Positions 16,876 to 25,676 are shown, numbered from the stretch's first letter. The stretch is 64,000 bases of DNA from Stenotrophomonas sp. 704A1 (GCF_030549525.1 NZ_CP130831.1:2691501-2755500); one strand, 5' to 3'. A program made the numbers and translations. Notes: a model not told the origin generated them from the letters alone.

Positions 16876-17228
16876 CAGTGCGCCTCCCCGAGGGTGACGC
16901 AGACGATGCCGGCCACCGCCAGCACCAGGCCGGCCAGCTGCTGCAGCGACAGGCTTTCACCGAAGACGGTGATGCCGACCACGGTCAGCAGGGTCAGGCC
17001 CAGGCCTTCCCACACTGCGTAGGCCACGCCCACGGCGATGCGGCGCACCGACTGCGCCAGGAAGAAGTAGGACAGCGCCAGCGCGCCGGCCATGATCAGG
17101 TAACCGGTCCAGCCGCCATCGCGGGCGGCATGGGCCATGAACGAGGTGCCGACCACTTCGGCGACGATCGCCACGGTCAGGCAGGCCCAGGCGACCAGCG
17201 CGCCACGGGCGGGAACAGTACGGGACAT
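16875..17228 (-). CDS. mdtJ: SMR-family efflux subunit, MdtJ-like
   Basis: A 117-residue four-helix protein with the essential membrane Glu in IVAEVVGTSFM and the MdtJ-type signature IAVGVAYAVWEGLG, followed by FGESLSLQQLAGL. It is the first gene of the mdtJI pair. The divergent LysR gene 159 bp away is the likely regulator. The 5' side carries an ATCCACGC-type palindrome (17271-17294) in the intergenic region. Confidence 0.87.
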   Translation of the reverse strand: MSRTVPARGALVAWACLTVAIVAEVVGTSFMAHAARDGGWTGYLIMAGALALSYFFLAQSVRRIAVGVAYAVWEGLGLTLLTVVGITVFGESLSLQQLAGLVLAVAGIVCVTLGEAH

Positions 17229-17270
17229 GTGAAACTCCTTGCAGGGCGGGGACCGCGCCGCCTTTTCATA

Positions 17271-17294
17271 GATCCACGCCGTGCGTGGAGGATC
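17271..17294. repeat. Short palindrome of the TCCACGC-NNN-GCGTGGA family
   Basis: TCCACGC (17273-17279), CGT loop, GCGTGGA (17283-17289). The same family recurs at 18255-18277 and 63715-63729, so it is a dispersed intergenic repeat rather than a specific operator, although its place in the mdtJ-lysR gap would let it influence either gene. Confidence 0.6.
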
Positions 17295-17387
17295 CGGAAC
17301 GCCCCGCAGACGGGGGCGACGGAAGCCAGTATCATCGCCTTTTACGGTGGTATCAAAATGGATTCCATCGACAGGAGCGATGGATAA

Positions 17388-18239
17388 ATGCCCTACTCCC
17401 CTGAATCCCTGCAGGCCTTCGTGGAAGCCGCGGCGCTGGGCTCGTTCTCGGCGGCGGCGCGACGCCTGCGCAAGACCCAGTCGACGGTCAGCACCGCCAT
17501 CGCCCACCTGGAGGCCGACCTGGGCGTGCGCCTGTTCGACCGCAGCGGGCGCTACCCGCAGCTGACCGAGGCTGGCCGCCAGGTACTGGGCCATGCGCAG
17601 GAGATTCTTGCCGCCGATGCCCGCCTGCAGCAGCTGAGCGTGCGCCTGGCCGCACCGGTCGAGCCGCGCCTCACCGTGGTGTTTTCCGACGTGTACCAGC
17701 TCGATCCGGCGCAGCGGATCCTGCAGCGCTTCGTCGAGGTGTTCCCGGAGATCGAACTGGAATGGCTGGATGCCGAAGGCGAGGACGTGCTGGAGCTGGT
17801 TGGCAGGGGGCGTGCCGGGCTGGGCCTGCTGCCCAGGCAGGCGCGCTATCCCGATGAACTGGTGGCCCGACCACTGGCCCACCACAGCGAACTGGCGGTC
17901 TACGTGGCGCGCGAACATCCGCTGGCCAGCGCCGGCCGTCGCACCGCCGCGCAGCTGGCGCGGCATCGGCAGGTGCGGCTGAGCGCCGAGACCGATCACG
18001 CACGCGTGGTCACCGGCCTGGCCTGGACTGCCAGCGATTACCTGATGGTGATGGAGATGGCCGAGGACGGCATCGGCTGGGCCGAACTGCCGCGGGCGCT
18101 GGTGCAGCGCTACGACCGGGGCCGGCTGGTGGAACTGGTGCTGCCCGGCTGGCCGCGGCGCATCCACAGCGACCTGTTGTGGCGCCGTGATACGCCGCCG
18201 GGACCGGCGGCGCTGTGGTGGGCCGACGCGTTGGGGTGA
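17388..18239 (+). CDS. LysR-family transcriptional regulator, divergent to mdtJI
   Basis: A 283-residue LysR-type regulator. The N-terminal winged HTH (residues 1-60) contains LGSFSAAARRLRKTQSTVST and the family's DLGVRLFDRSGR. The C-terminal substrate-binding domain begins near residue 87 (LTVVFSDVYQ). It is divergent from the mdtJI efflux pair, the usual position for the activator or repressor of such genes. It is followed by a strong hairpin. Confidence 0.88.
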   Translation: MPYSPESLQAFVEAAALGSFSAAARRLRKTQSTVSTAIAHLEADLGVRLFDRSGRYPQLTEAGRQVLGHAQEILAADARLQQLSVRLAAPVEPRLTVVFSDVYQLDPAQRILQRFVEVFPEIELEWLDAEGEDVLELVGRGRAGLGLLPRQARYPDELVARPLAHHSELAVYVAREHPLASAGRRTAAQLARHRQVRLSAETDHARVVTGLAWTASDYLMVMEMAEDGIGWAELPRALVQRYDRGRLVELVLPGWPRRIHSDLLWRRDTPPGPAALWWADALG

Positions 18240-18254
18240 CACACCGTCACCGCG

Positions 18255-18277
18255 CCCTCCACGCAGGGCGTGGAGGG
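18255..18277. terminator. Perfect 10-bp hairpin between convergent genes
   Basis: CCCTCCACGC, loop AGG, GCGTGGAGGG. The stem is perfect and lies between the convergent LysR and M14 carboxypeptidase stops. There is no T-run, so it is either a weak bidirectional terminator or simply a member of the dispersed CCACGC repeat family. Confidence 0.55.
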
Positions 18278-18293
18278 GATGCCGCCCACCCGG

Positions 18294-19214
18294 TCAGCGA
18301 TGGGCGAGCGCGTAATCCAGTGCCGAACACACCGCCACCGCCTGGGCGTCATTGCACTGCTGTGGCGTGGCGCGCGGACTGTCCGGGTAGACCTCGGTGG
18401 TGGTGGTGTACTTCGCACCGGTAATGCCCGCGCACAGGCCCAGCTTCACCAGCGGATACTCGATCACACCGTGGGCCACCACCGGTGAACCGATGATCTC
18501 GCCCTTGTCGTCGGCGGGGGCGATGTGGGTCACCTTCTCCACCGCGGCGATCACTGCCTGCTGGAAGGCCGGCTGCGGATGCTCGCTGTCGTCGACCAGA
18601 TAGAAACCATCGGGGATCAGCCCCGGCTCGAACGGCTTGCCGTCGCGCGCGGCCAGCGCCGGCCGGAACTCGCTCTCGTCGCTGTCGGTGGTCTCGTGCA
18701 GGTCGATGTGCAGCACGAACTGGCCCTTGACCGGTGCGATCAGCTCGATCAGCGCGGTCGATTCGCGGGCCGGGCCGTCGGCGCGGAAGTTGCGGTTCGG
18801 ATCGATCGCATCGAAATTCCAGCGGTTGATGCGCTCAAACCCCCACGGATTCACGCACGGCGCCACCAGCAGGTTGACCTGGCCGGCATAGTCGGCGGCG
18901 TGCTTTTCGAGGAACTCCAGCGCGCCCATCACGCCGCTGGTCTCATAGCCGTGCACGCCACCGGTGACCAGCGCGGCGGGCAGCGCCGGGTTCCAGTCGC
19001 GGCTGCGCAGCGCGAACAGGGTGTAGGTTTCGCCGGCGTAATCGAGCTGGCCATAGGCCACCTTGTCGAAGCGCGAGGCCAGCGCCTCGATGCGCGGCAG
19101 CACCTCCTCGTCGTAGCGGCGCAGGCGCTGCTGGCGGCCACGCCACGCCTCCCGTTCCGCCGCTCCCCACGGCTGGCCAGGGGTTCCGACGGGGTAGAAA
19201 GCGGCTTGGGACAT
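18294..19214 (-). CDS. M14-family zinc metallocarboxypeptidase
   Basis: A 306-residue enzyme. The zinc ligands are seen as His-x2-Glu in TGGVHGYETSG and His in VLHIDLHET; the catalytic Glu is in TTTTEVYPDSP. Substrate-binding residues lie in the NRNFRADG stretch. No signal peptide is visible, so it probably acts in the cytoplasm on peptides, perhaps cell-wall or other modified peptides. I chose ATG 19214 (MSQAAFYPVG) over an in-frame ATG 27 bp upstream because the conserved part begins there. It is divergent from the FecA-like receptor. Confidence 0.87.
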   Translation of the reverse strand: MSQAAFYPVGTPGQPWGAAEREAWRGRQQRLRRYDEEVLPRIEALASRFDKVAYGQLDYAGETYTLFALRSRDWNPALPAALVTGGVHGYETSGVMGALEFLEKHAADYAGQVNLLVAPCVNPWGFERINRWNFDAIDPNRNFRADGPARESTALIELIAPVKGQFVLHIDLHETTDSDESEFRPALAARDGKPFEPGLIPDGFYLVDDSEHPQPAFQQAVIAAVEKVTHIAPADDKGEIIGSPVVAHGVIEYPLVKLGLCAGITGAKYTTTTEVYPDSPRATPQQCNDAQAVAVCSALDYALAHR

Positions 19215-19305
19215 GGCGGATCTCAGCGAGTCAGGAAGCAATCGCCAACTTTACCACCGGGGCATCGGCATGAACCGGAGGTGCATTCCATTGGCAAATG
19301 GAATC

Positions 19306-19324
19306 AGCAATAATTCTCATTTAC
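19306..19324. promoter_or_regulatory. Probable Fur box upstream of the FecA-like receptor
   Basis: GCAATAATTCTCATTTA (19307-19323); read on the minus strand it contains AAATGAGAATTATTG, a close match to Fur sites. It is about 22 bp upstream of the chosen receptor ATG, so iron repression of the receptor is expected. Confidence 0.65.
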
Positions 19325-19345
19325 GACCTTCCACTTCCGACTTCG

Positions 19346-21424
19346 ATGCCCATCTACGCCCTGAAACCGGCCCGCCTGCCGCTGGCCGCCGCACTTGCCC
19401 TGTGTCTGTGCCCCGCCGCCGCCTTCGCCCAGGACAGCGCCACCACGCTCGACAGCATCCAGGTGTCCGGCAGCTGGCTGGGTACCGGCCTGCATGACAG
19501 CGTCAAGCGCTTTGCCGGCGCGCGCACCGTGGTCGATCGCCAGCGCATCGAGGCCAGCGGCGCGGCCAGCCTGGGCGACGCGATGCGCCGCATTCCCGGC
19601 GTGCAGGTCACCGACAACTCGGGCACGGCCGGCAGCTCGGTCTCGCTGAACATCGGCGTGCGCGGCCTGACCGGGCGCTACTCGCCGCGCTCGACCGTAC
19701 TGCTGGATGGCGTGCCGCTGGCGGTGGCCCCCTACGGCCAACCGCAGCTGTCGTTCGCGCCGGCCAGCCTGGCCAACATCGAGTCGATCGACGTGGTGCG
19801 CGGCGGCGGCGCGGTGCGCTACGGGCCGCAGAACGTGGGCGGCATCATCAATTTCAGCACCCGCGCCATCCCCACCGAAGCCGGCCTGCACGGCGAGGTC
19901 GGCGCGCGCTACACCGCCTACGACCACGGTGGCGGTGACAGCACCCAGTACAACGTCTTCCTCGGCGGCACCGCCGACAACGGCCTGGGTGCCGCCCTGC
20001 TCTACTCCGGCCAGGATGGCCGCGGCTGGCGCCAGGGCAGCGACGACCGCTTCAACGACCTGGCGCTGAAATTCGCCTACGCCCTCGATGACCGGCAGGA
20101 ACTGCGCGCCAAGCTGTCCTACTACGATGTGCGCTCGTTGACCCCGGGCGGCCTGACCCGTGCGCAGTACCAGGCCGATCCGTTCCAGAACACCCGCCCC
20201 ACCGATTTCTGGAAGGGCCATCGCAGCGGCATCGACCTGGGCTATACCAACACGCTCTCTGACAACAGCGAGTTCGAGGTGCAGGCCTATTACAACGAAA
20301 GCACCCGGGCCAGCGCACTGATCAATGCCGCCAGCACGCAGATCACCGTGCAGCCGCGCGACTACCGGGTGCTCGGCATCGAGCCGCGCTACACCCAGCG
20401 CCTGCACTGGGGCAGCAGCGTGCACGACATCACCGCTGGCTACCGTTTCCTGCGCGAGCGCGGCAACGATCGCAGCTATACGGTCACCCGCCGCACCGGC
20501 GCGGCCGGCGCCACCACCCGCTTCGACAATGCCACCGATGCGCATGCCTTCTACATCGATGACCGCATCGCGATCGGCCAGTGGCGGATCACCCCCGGCG
20601 TGCGCATGGAATGGATCGACATGGACCGCCGCCAGGCCGGTACGGCGGCCACCTTCAGCAGCCGCAACGACAAGGCGCTGCCCTCGATCAACATCGCCTA
20701 CCTGCTGACCCCGCAGCTGACCGTGTTCGGCAACTACACCACCTCGTTCGGGCCGGTGCAGAACATCCAGCTCAATTCGCAGACGGCCAGCAACCCGCTG
20801 AACCCGGAAGTGGCCAAGACCACCGAGCTGGGTGCGCGCTGGCAGGACGGTGCCCTGCGCGCGGAAGTGACGGTGTTCAAGATGCGCTTCGACAACCAGA
20901 TCCTGCAGGTGCCGGGGATCACTCCGCCGACCTTCCAGAACATCGGCGCCACCGACCACAAGGGCGTGGAAAGCGCCGTGGAATACCGCTTCGCCGAGGA
21001 CAGCGCACTGGCCGGGCTGGAGCTGTACGCCAACTACACCTGGACCAAGGCGATCCAGCAGTCCGGCGACAACCGCGGCCTGGACGTGCCGTTCTACGCG
21101 CGTGACACCGACAGCGTCGGCGCCCGCTACGCACTGGCCGGCTGGACCTTCAACGTCTCCAGCACCCACCAGAGCGGACAGTTCTCCGATGCCGCCAACA
21201 CCTGGGACGAAAGCGCCGATGCACGCGTGGGCCGCGTGCCGGGCGTGCGCCTGTGGAATGCACAGGTGGCCTGGCAGGTGCCGGGGCTGGGCGACAGCGA
21301 GATCGCGCTGGGCGTGAACAACCTGGCCGACAAGCGCTGGTACACCCGCAATGTGGACGGCAATGCCGGACGCATGGTGGCTGCACCCCGTACGTTCTAC
21401 GTGCAGGGCCGCTACCGCTTCTGA
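19346..21424 (+). CDS. TonB-dependent siderophore receptor, FecA-like
   Basis: A 692-residue outer-membrane receptor. It has a signal peptide ending near AFAQ, and a plug with LNIGVRGLTGRYSPRSTVLL and SIDVVRGGGAVRYGPQNVGG that closely resembles FecA. The barrel ends in the aromatic C-terminus (FYVQGRYRF). It probably imports a ferric chelate such as ferric dicitrate. No N-terminal signalling domain and no fecI/fecR genes are present, so the usual surface-signalling control is missing here and Fur is the likely regulator. I chose ATG 19346 (MPIYALKP); the frame is open from 19298, but that would overlap the Fur box. Confidence 0.87.
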   Translation: MPIYALKPARLPLAAALALCLCPAAAFAQDSATTLDSIQVSGSWLGTGLHDSVKRFAGARTVVDRQRIEASGAASLGDAMRRIPGVQVTDNSGTAGSSVSLNIGVRGLTGRYSPRSTVLLDGVPLAVAPYGQPQLSFAPASLANIESIDVVRGGGAVRYGPQNVGGIINFSTRAIPTEAGLHGEVGARYTAYDHGGGDSTQYNVFLGGTADNGLGAALLYSGQDGRGWRQGSDDRFNDLALKFAYALDDRQELRAKLSYYDVRSLTPGGLTRAQYQADPFQNTRPTDFWKGHRSGIDLGYTNTLSDNSEFEVQAYYNESTRASALINAASTQITVQPRDYRVLGIEPRYTQRLHWGSSVHDITAGYRFLRERGNDRSYTVTRRTGAAGATTRFDNATDAHAFYIDDRIAIGQWRITPGVRMEWIDMDRRQAGTAATFSSRNDKALPSINIAYLLTPQLTVFGNYTTSFGPVQNIQLNSQTASNPLNPEVAKTTELGARWQDGALRAEVTVFKMRFDNQILQVPGITPPTFQNIGATDHKGVESAVEYRFAEDSALAGLELYANYTWTKAIQQSGDNRGLDVPFYARDTDSVGARYALAGWTFNVSSTHQSGQFSDAANTWDESADARVGRVPGVRLWNAQVAWQVPGLGDSEIALGVNNLADKRWYTRNVDGNAGRMVAAPRTFYVQGRYRF

Positions 21425-21487
21425 TCCGCGCCGCCACCTGATCCGGTGACGGTAGCGCTCACGGTGGCGGCGTATCATGCCGCCACC

Positions 21488-23260
21488 ATGTCCCCCACCG
21501 TTTCGCCATCGCGCCTGCATCTGGCCTTCCAGGGCCTGCGCCTGCGCCTGCGTGGCAGCGACCTGTGGTTCATCGCGCTGGCCCTGGTGGTGGGCCTGAT
21601 CGCGGGCGGCCTGACCCTGCTGCAGGCCGGCCTGGCGCGCGGCCTGCAACGCGCCCTGTATGGCCTGGACGAAGGCATGCGGCTGAGCTCCCTGCCCTCG
21701 CTGGCCTGGACCGCGCTGCTGGTACTGCCGCTGGGCGGGCTGCTGGTCGGCCTGGTCAGCCTTGCCGCCTCCCGCCTGAAGCGTCCGCTGCTGGATGCGG
21801 TGGAAGCCAACGCGCTGCATGGCGGCCGCATGTCGATGCGCGACAACCTGATCGTGCTGACCCAGACCCTGGTCTCCAACGGCTGCGGCGCATCGGTCGG
21901 GCTGGAAGCCTCGTATACGCAGATGGGTGCCGGCAGCGGTTCGCAGCTGGGCCGGGTGATGCGCCTGCGTCGCAACGATGTGCGCATCCTGGTCGGAGCC
22001 GGCGCTGCCGGTGCCATCGCCGCTGCGTTCGGCGCGCCTCTGGCCGGCGCCTTCTACGCCTTCGAGATCGTCATCGGCGCGTACACGCCGGCCGCGCTGG
22101 CGCCGGTGGCCGTGGCCGCACTGGCCGGCGCCTTCGTCGCCGACCAGGCCGGCGTCGAAGCCTATCTGCTGCCGGCCGCGGCCACCATCGACGTGCGCGC
22201 CGCCGACTACGCGATCTACGGCCTGCTCGGCTGTTGCTGCGCGATGGTCGGGATCGGGGTGATGCGCCTGATCGCCTCCATCGAAGGCACGGTCAAGCGC
22301 AGCCCGCTGCCGCTGTGGGGGCGCCCGGTGGTGGGCGGTCTGCTGCTGATTCCGTTGGCACTGGCCAGCCCGCAGGTGCTGTCCTCGGGCCATGGCGCGC
22401 TGCACCTGGACCTGACCACGCACCTGCCGCTGATCTGGATCGGGGGCCTGCTCACGCTCAAATGCCTGGCATCGGGCATATCGCTGGGCTTCGGTTTCCG
22501 TGGCGGGCTGTTCTTCGCGTCGCTGTTCATGGGCACCCTGGTCGGCGCGCTGTTCGCCGGGCTGCTGGCGATGGCCACCGGGGTGCCGGTGGTCGATGCC
22601 ACCTCGGCCGCGCTGGCGGGCATGGCGGCCCTGGCGGCCGCGGTGGTGGGTGCGCCGATGACCATGGCCATGCTGGTGCTGGAAGGAACCCACGACTTCC
22701 TGCTGACCAGCGTGGTGATGAGCGCGGTACTGGTCTCCAGCACGCTGGTGCGGCAGTGGTTCGGCTATTCGTTCTCGACCTGGCGCATGCACCTGCGCGG
22801 TGAAACCATCCGCAGCGCACGCGATGTCGGCTGGGTTCACAACCTCAGTGCCGGGCGGATGATGCGCAAGGGCGTGGCCACCGCGCCGGCCGACCTGGAT
22901 GCCGCCGCGTTCCGCCAGCGCTTCCCGCTCGGCTCCGGCAGCCGGGTCATCCTGATCGACAGTGAAGGCCACTACGCTGGCATCGTGCAGATCCCGCGCC
23001 TGTTCGGCGACGGGGTGAAGCCCGACGCCGTGGTCGGCAGCTTCGCCGAGAGCCGCGATGTGGCGCTTTGCGCCGGCGCGGACGTGGTCAGCGTGATGCA
23101 GCGCTTCGACCAGACCCAGGCCGATGAGCTGGCCGTGGTGGCCGGTGACGGCCAGGTGCTGGGGGTGGTATCGGAGGCGTTCGTGCGCAAGCGCTATGCC
23201 GAGGAACTGGACAAGCGCCAGCGTGAACTGATGGGCGAGCGGGTCGAGGACACCGACTGA
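21488..23260 (+). CDS. ClC-type chloride channel/antiporter with C-terminal CBS-like region
   Basis: A 590-residue membrane protein with about ten hydrophobic segments and a cytoplasmic C-terminal region (from about residue 450) resembling CBS domains. The ClC filter is divergent. The gating glutamate appears as SVGLEAS (Glu140) where E. coli ClcA has GREGP, and the later GxFxP motif reads RGGLFFAS. It may be a chloride/proton antiporter or channel; ion selectivity is uncertain because the filter Ser/Pro residues differ. The ATG at 21488 begins MSPTVSPSRL. Confidence 0.83.
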   Translation: MSPTVSPSRLHLAFQGLRLRLRGSDLWFIALALVVGLIAGGLTLLQAGLARGLQRALYGLDEGMRLSSLPSLAWTALLVLPLGGLLVGLVSLAASRLKRPLLDAVEANALHGGRMSMRDNLIVLTQTLVSNGCGASVGLEASYTQMGAGSGSQLGRVMRLRRNDVRILVGAGAAGAIAAAFGAPLAGAFYAFEIVIGAYTPAALAPVAVAALAGAFVADQAGVEAYLLPAAATIDVRAADYAIYGLLGCCCAMVGIGVMRLIASIEGTVKRSPLPLWGRPVVGGLLLIPLALASPQVLSSGHGALHLDLTTHLPLIWIGGLLTLKCLASGISLGFGFRGGLFFASLFMGTLVGALFAGLLAMATGVPVVDATSAALAGMAALAAAVVGAPMTMAMLVLEGTHDFLLTSVVMSAVLVSSTLVRQWFGYSFSTWRMHLRGETIRSARDVGWVHNLSAGRMMRKGVATAPADLDAAAFRQRFPLGSGSRVILIDSEGHYAGIVQIPRLFGDGVKPDAVVGSFAESRDVALCAGADVVSVMQRFDQTQADELAVVAGDGQVLGVVSEAFVRKRYAEELDKRQRELMGERVEDTD

Positions 23261-23316
23261 TCGCCGTCCCCGCGTGGTGTGGATCTCCTGTCACCTGGTG
23301 GGAGTAGACTCCGGCC

Positions 23317-24033
23317 ATGCGCTTCATCGAGACCTTCCAGCCCGGTCCCTTCGCCGACACCGTGGTCAGCCTGCTGGCCGCCTTCGTGCTGGGCACCCTG
23401 ATCGGCGCCGAACGCCAGTACCGGCAGCGCACCGCCGGCCTGCGCACCAACGTGCTGGTGGCGGTGGGCGCGGCCGCCTTCGTCGACCTGGGCATGCGCA
23501 TCGCCGGCAGTGCCGAAGCGGTGCGGGTGATCTCCTACGTGGTGTCCGGCGTCGGCTTTCTCGGCGCCGGTGTGATCATGAAGGAAGGCATGAACGTGCG
23601 CGGGCTCAACACCGCCGCTACGCTCTGGTGCTCGGCGGCGGTGGGCAGCTGTACCGGCGCGGACATGCTGGCCGAGGGCGTGCTGCTGACGGTCCTGATC
23701 ATTGCCGGCAACACCCTGCTGCGGCCGCTGGTGAATGCGATCAACCGTATCCCGATCAATGAGGCCGCCACCGAGGCGACCTACGAAGTGCGCCTGAGCG
23801 TGGATGCCGAAGCGGTCCCGCGCGTGCGCGAGCGGTTGGTGGATGCGCTGGAAGCAGCGCAGTACCCGGTGGGCGACATCCAGCTGGTGGAGCATGCCGA
23901 CGCCCCGACCGATGTGATCGCGGTGCTGGTCAGCACCGCCGTCAGCGCCGATGAACTGGACGTGGTGCTGGCGCGGATGGAAGACGTCCCCGGCGTGCTG
24001 CACGCCACCTGGGAAATCAGCACCCGCGATTGA
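23317..24033 (+). CDS. MgtC/SapB-family inner-membrane protein
   Basis: A 238-residue protein with five N-terminal transmembrane helices carrying the MgtC signatures LGTLIGAERQ, TAGLRTNVLVAVGAAAF and GVGFLGAGVIMKEG. A C-terminal ACT-like cytosolic domain covers about residues 150-238. Family members limit F-type ATPase activity and support growth at low magnesium and survival in phagocytes. No Mg-sensing leader was recognised in the 56 bp before it. It follows the ClC gene and may be co-transcribed. Confidence 0.87.
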   Translation: MRFIETFQPGPFADTVVSLLAAFVLGTLIGAERQYRQRTAGLRTNVLVAVGAAAFVDLGMRIAGSAEAVRVISYVVSGVGFLGAGVIMKEGMNVRGLNTAATLWCSAAVGSCTGADMLAEGVLLTVLIIAGNTLLRPLVNAINRIPINEAATEATYEVRLSVDAEAVPRVRERLVDALEAAQYPVGDIQLVEHADAPTDVIAVLVSTAVSADELDVVLARMEDVPGVLHATWEISTRD

Positions 24034-24092
24034 CCGGTGCCGTGGCAAGCGGAGGAACCGTGGGCCGGCGCCCGGCGCGGATGGCTCCGCCT

Positions 24093-24497
24093 TCAGCCAC
24101 CGCTGACGCGCTGCTGCGTGCGCAGCAGCTTGCGGAATGAACCGCAGCGGCGCGCGTCCTGCGCCTGCGGGCAGGCCGCCGCACGCTGGAGGTGGCGGCG
24201 GACCCGCTGCAGGCGGGTGATCTGCTGCTGCAGCACCTCGGCCTGCGCCAGCAGCGCGCCGCGGTCCAGGACGATCCGGCCCTGCTGCGGCAACGAGGCG
24301 CCGATCTGCTGCAGCGACAGCCCCGCCGACTGCCCCAGCCCGATCAGCGCGAGCCGCTCCAGCACCTGTTCACTGTACTGCCGGCGCAGACCGCGACGGC
24401 CCAGCACCTGCACCAGGCCCAGTTGCTCGTAATAGCGCAGGGTCGAGGCCGGCACCCCGCTGCGCTTGACCACTTCACCGATATCCAGTTCCCGCAC
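24093..24497 (-). CDS. MerR-family transcriptional regulator
   Basis: A 134-residue regulator with an N-terminal MerR winged HTH (IGEVVKRSGVPASTLRYYEQ) and a coiled-coil dimer helix (about residues 85-115). Two C-terminal cysteines (Cys-x8-Cys) do not form the SoxR CxxCxC cluster. I chose GTG 24497 (MRELDIGEVV) because the frame's upstream ATG (24533) would place the 14-bp palindrome inside the coding region. It is divergent from a SAM methyltransferase gene. The inducer is unknown. Confidence 0.82.
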   Translation of the reverse strand: MRELDIGEVVKRSGVPASTLRYYEQLGLVQVLGRRGLRRQYSEQVLERLALIGLGQSAGLSLQQIGASLPQQGRIVLDRGALLAQAEVLQQQITRLQRVRRHLQRAAACPQAQDARRCGSFRKLLRTQQRVSGG

Positions 24498-24502
24498 GGG
24501 GC

Positions 24503-24526
24503 TTGACCTCAAGTCGACTTGAAGCG
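24503..24526. promoter_or_regulatory. MerR-type operator, SoxR-box-like
   Basis: TCAAGTCGACTTGA (24509-24522) is a perfect 14-bp palindrome directly preceded by a TTGACC -35 element (24503-24508). It closely resembles the CCTCAAGT-ACTTGAGG SoxR family box. It lies between the MerR gene and the methyltransferase gene. Confidence 0.65.
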
Positions 24527-24561
24527 CCACCATGGACGCAGTCCCTTCGCCAGGCAAGCCC

Positions 24562-25389
24562 ATGCACACCCCTGCCCCACTCGATCAGAACACGCTCTGG
24601 AACGGCCCGGGTGGCCAGACCTGGGTTGCCCAGCAGGCCCTGCTCGATGGCCTGTTCCAGCCGCTGGCCGACGCCCTGCGCAGCGAGCTGCCCGCGACCG
24701 TCACCGAATTGCTGGATATCGGCTGCGGCACCGGGGCCAGCGTGCTGGCGGCGGCCCAGGCGCGGCCAGGTGCGCGCTGCACCGGCGTGGACATCTCCGC
24801 ACCGATGCTCGCGCTTGCCCGGCAGCGTGCCGCCGGCCTCGGGCTGGACATCGACTTCATCGTTGCCGACGCCCAACGCCATCGGTTCGACAGCGCACGC
24901 TACGACTGGATGCAGTCGCGGCTGGGCGTGATGTTCTTCGACGATACGCAGGGCGCGTTCGCCAACCTGCACCGTGCTGCCCGCAGCGGCGCCGGCCTGC
25001 GCGCCATCGCCTGGCGCGGCGCAGAGGAAAACCCCTTCATGACCACCGCCGAGCGCACCGTGGGCGACCAGCTGGCGCTGCCGGAGCGGCGACCCGGTGC
25101 ACCGGGGCAGTTCGCCTTTGCCGATGCCGGGCAGGTACGCCGGCAGCTGCAGGACGCCGGCTGGCGCGACGTGCAGGTGCAGCCGCTGGACCTGGCATGC
25201 TCGCTGGCCCGCGACGACCTGCCGGCCTACGTACGTCAGCTCGGGCCGATCGGCCTGGCCCTGCGCAGTCTGCCGGCCGACCGCGCCGATGCCCTGCACG
25301 CACAGGCGCTGGCGGCATTTGCACCCTTCATCGAGGGCGACCGGGTGCGGGTGGATGCGGCGTGCTGGCTGCTGCGCGCCTGCGCCTGA
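24562..25389 (+). CDS. Class I SAM-dependent methyltransferase
   Basis: A 275-residue methyltransferase. The SAM motif I is LLDIGCGTGASVLAAA (from about residue 50), with CTGVDISAPMLALAR (motif II acidic residue) and VADAQRHRFD after it. The family's N-terminal LWNGPGGQTWV is present. The methyl acceptor is unknown. It is divergent from the MerR gene with the operator between, so MerR-dependent control is likely. I chose ATG 24562 (MHTPAPLDQN); ATG 24532 is also in frame but lies only 10 bp after the operator. Confidence 0.83.
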   Translation: MHTPAPLDQNTLWNGPGGQTWVAQQALLDGLFQPLADALRSELPATVTELLDIGCGTGASVLAAAQARPGARCTGVDISAPMLALARQRAAGLGLDIDFIVADAQRHRFDSARYDWMQSRLGVMFFDDTQGAFANLHRAARSGAGLRAIAWRGAEENPFMTTAERTVGDQLALPERRPGAPGQFAFADAGQVRRQLQDAGWRDVQVQPLDLACSLARDDLPAYVRQLGPIGLALRSLPADRADALHAQALAAFAPFIEGDRVRVDAACWLLRACA

Positions 25390-25412
25390 GCCGCGCCGTC
25401 CACGCCGGCGCG

Positions 25413-25676
25413 CTACAACGCCTCGCCGGCGTCGGCCAGGCGCGATTCGATCAGCGCGTACCACTGCTGCAGCATGTCCACCAGCATGTCCAGTTCGGCG
25501 TCGGCACGCTGGGCGCGGCCGCTGCGCAGGCAGGCCTGTGCCTCCTGCAGCTGGGTGAGGAAGCCGGCCACCGTATCGGCCTGCAGGATCAGGCCCGGCA
25601 GGCGCCTGCCGGGGATGCGTACCACCGCATGGTTGCCGAGCTGGCCGTACACGCTGAGAGTGGTTTCCGTCTTCAT
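25413..25676 (-). CDS. Small conserved protein, DUF6959-like
   Basis: About 87 residues, beginning MKTETTLSVYGQLGNHAVVR and continuing with PGRRLPGLILQADT. Residues 40-80 look helical and acidic (LDMLVDMLQQWYALIE). It is similar in outline to a family of small proteins of unknown function that I associate with DUF6959. Two further in-frame ATGs lie upstream (25703, 25715) without a good ribosome site, so the start is open. It is convergent with the methyltransferase gene. Confidence 0.6.
   Translation of the reverse strand: MKTETTLSVYGQLGNHAVVRIPGRRLPGLILQADTVAGFLTQLQEAQACLRSGRAQRADAELDMLVDMLQQWYALIESRLADAGEAL

Noticed and set aside
16555..17228. Two unrelated single SMR proteins
   Set aside because: They overlap by one base and match MdtI and MdtJ separately, so they are one heterodimeric exporter.
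19304..22972. A very long minus-strand open frame (about 1200 codons) opposite the FecA-like receptor and ClC genes
   Set aside because: His/Gly/Gln/Arg-rich low-complexity translation typical of antisense frames in GC-rich DNA; the plus-strand genes have clear families.
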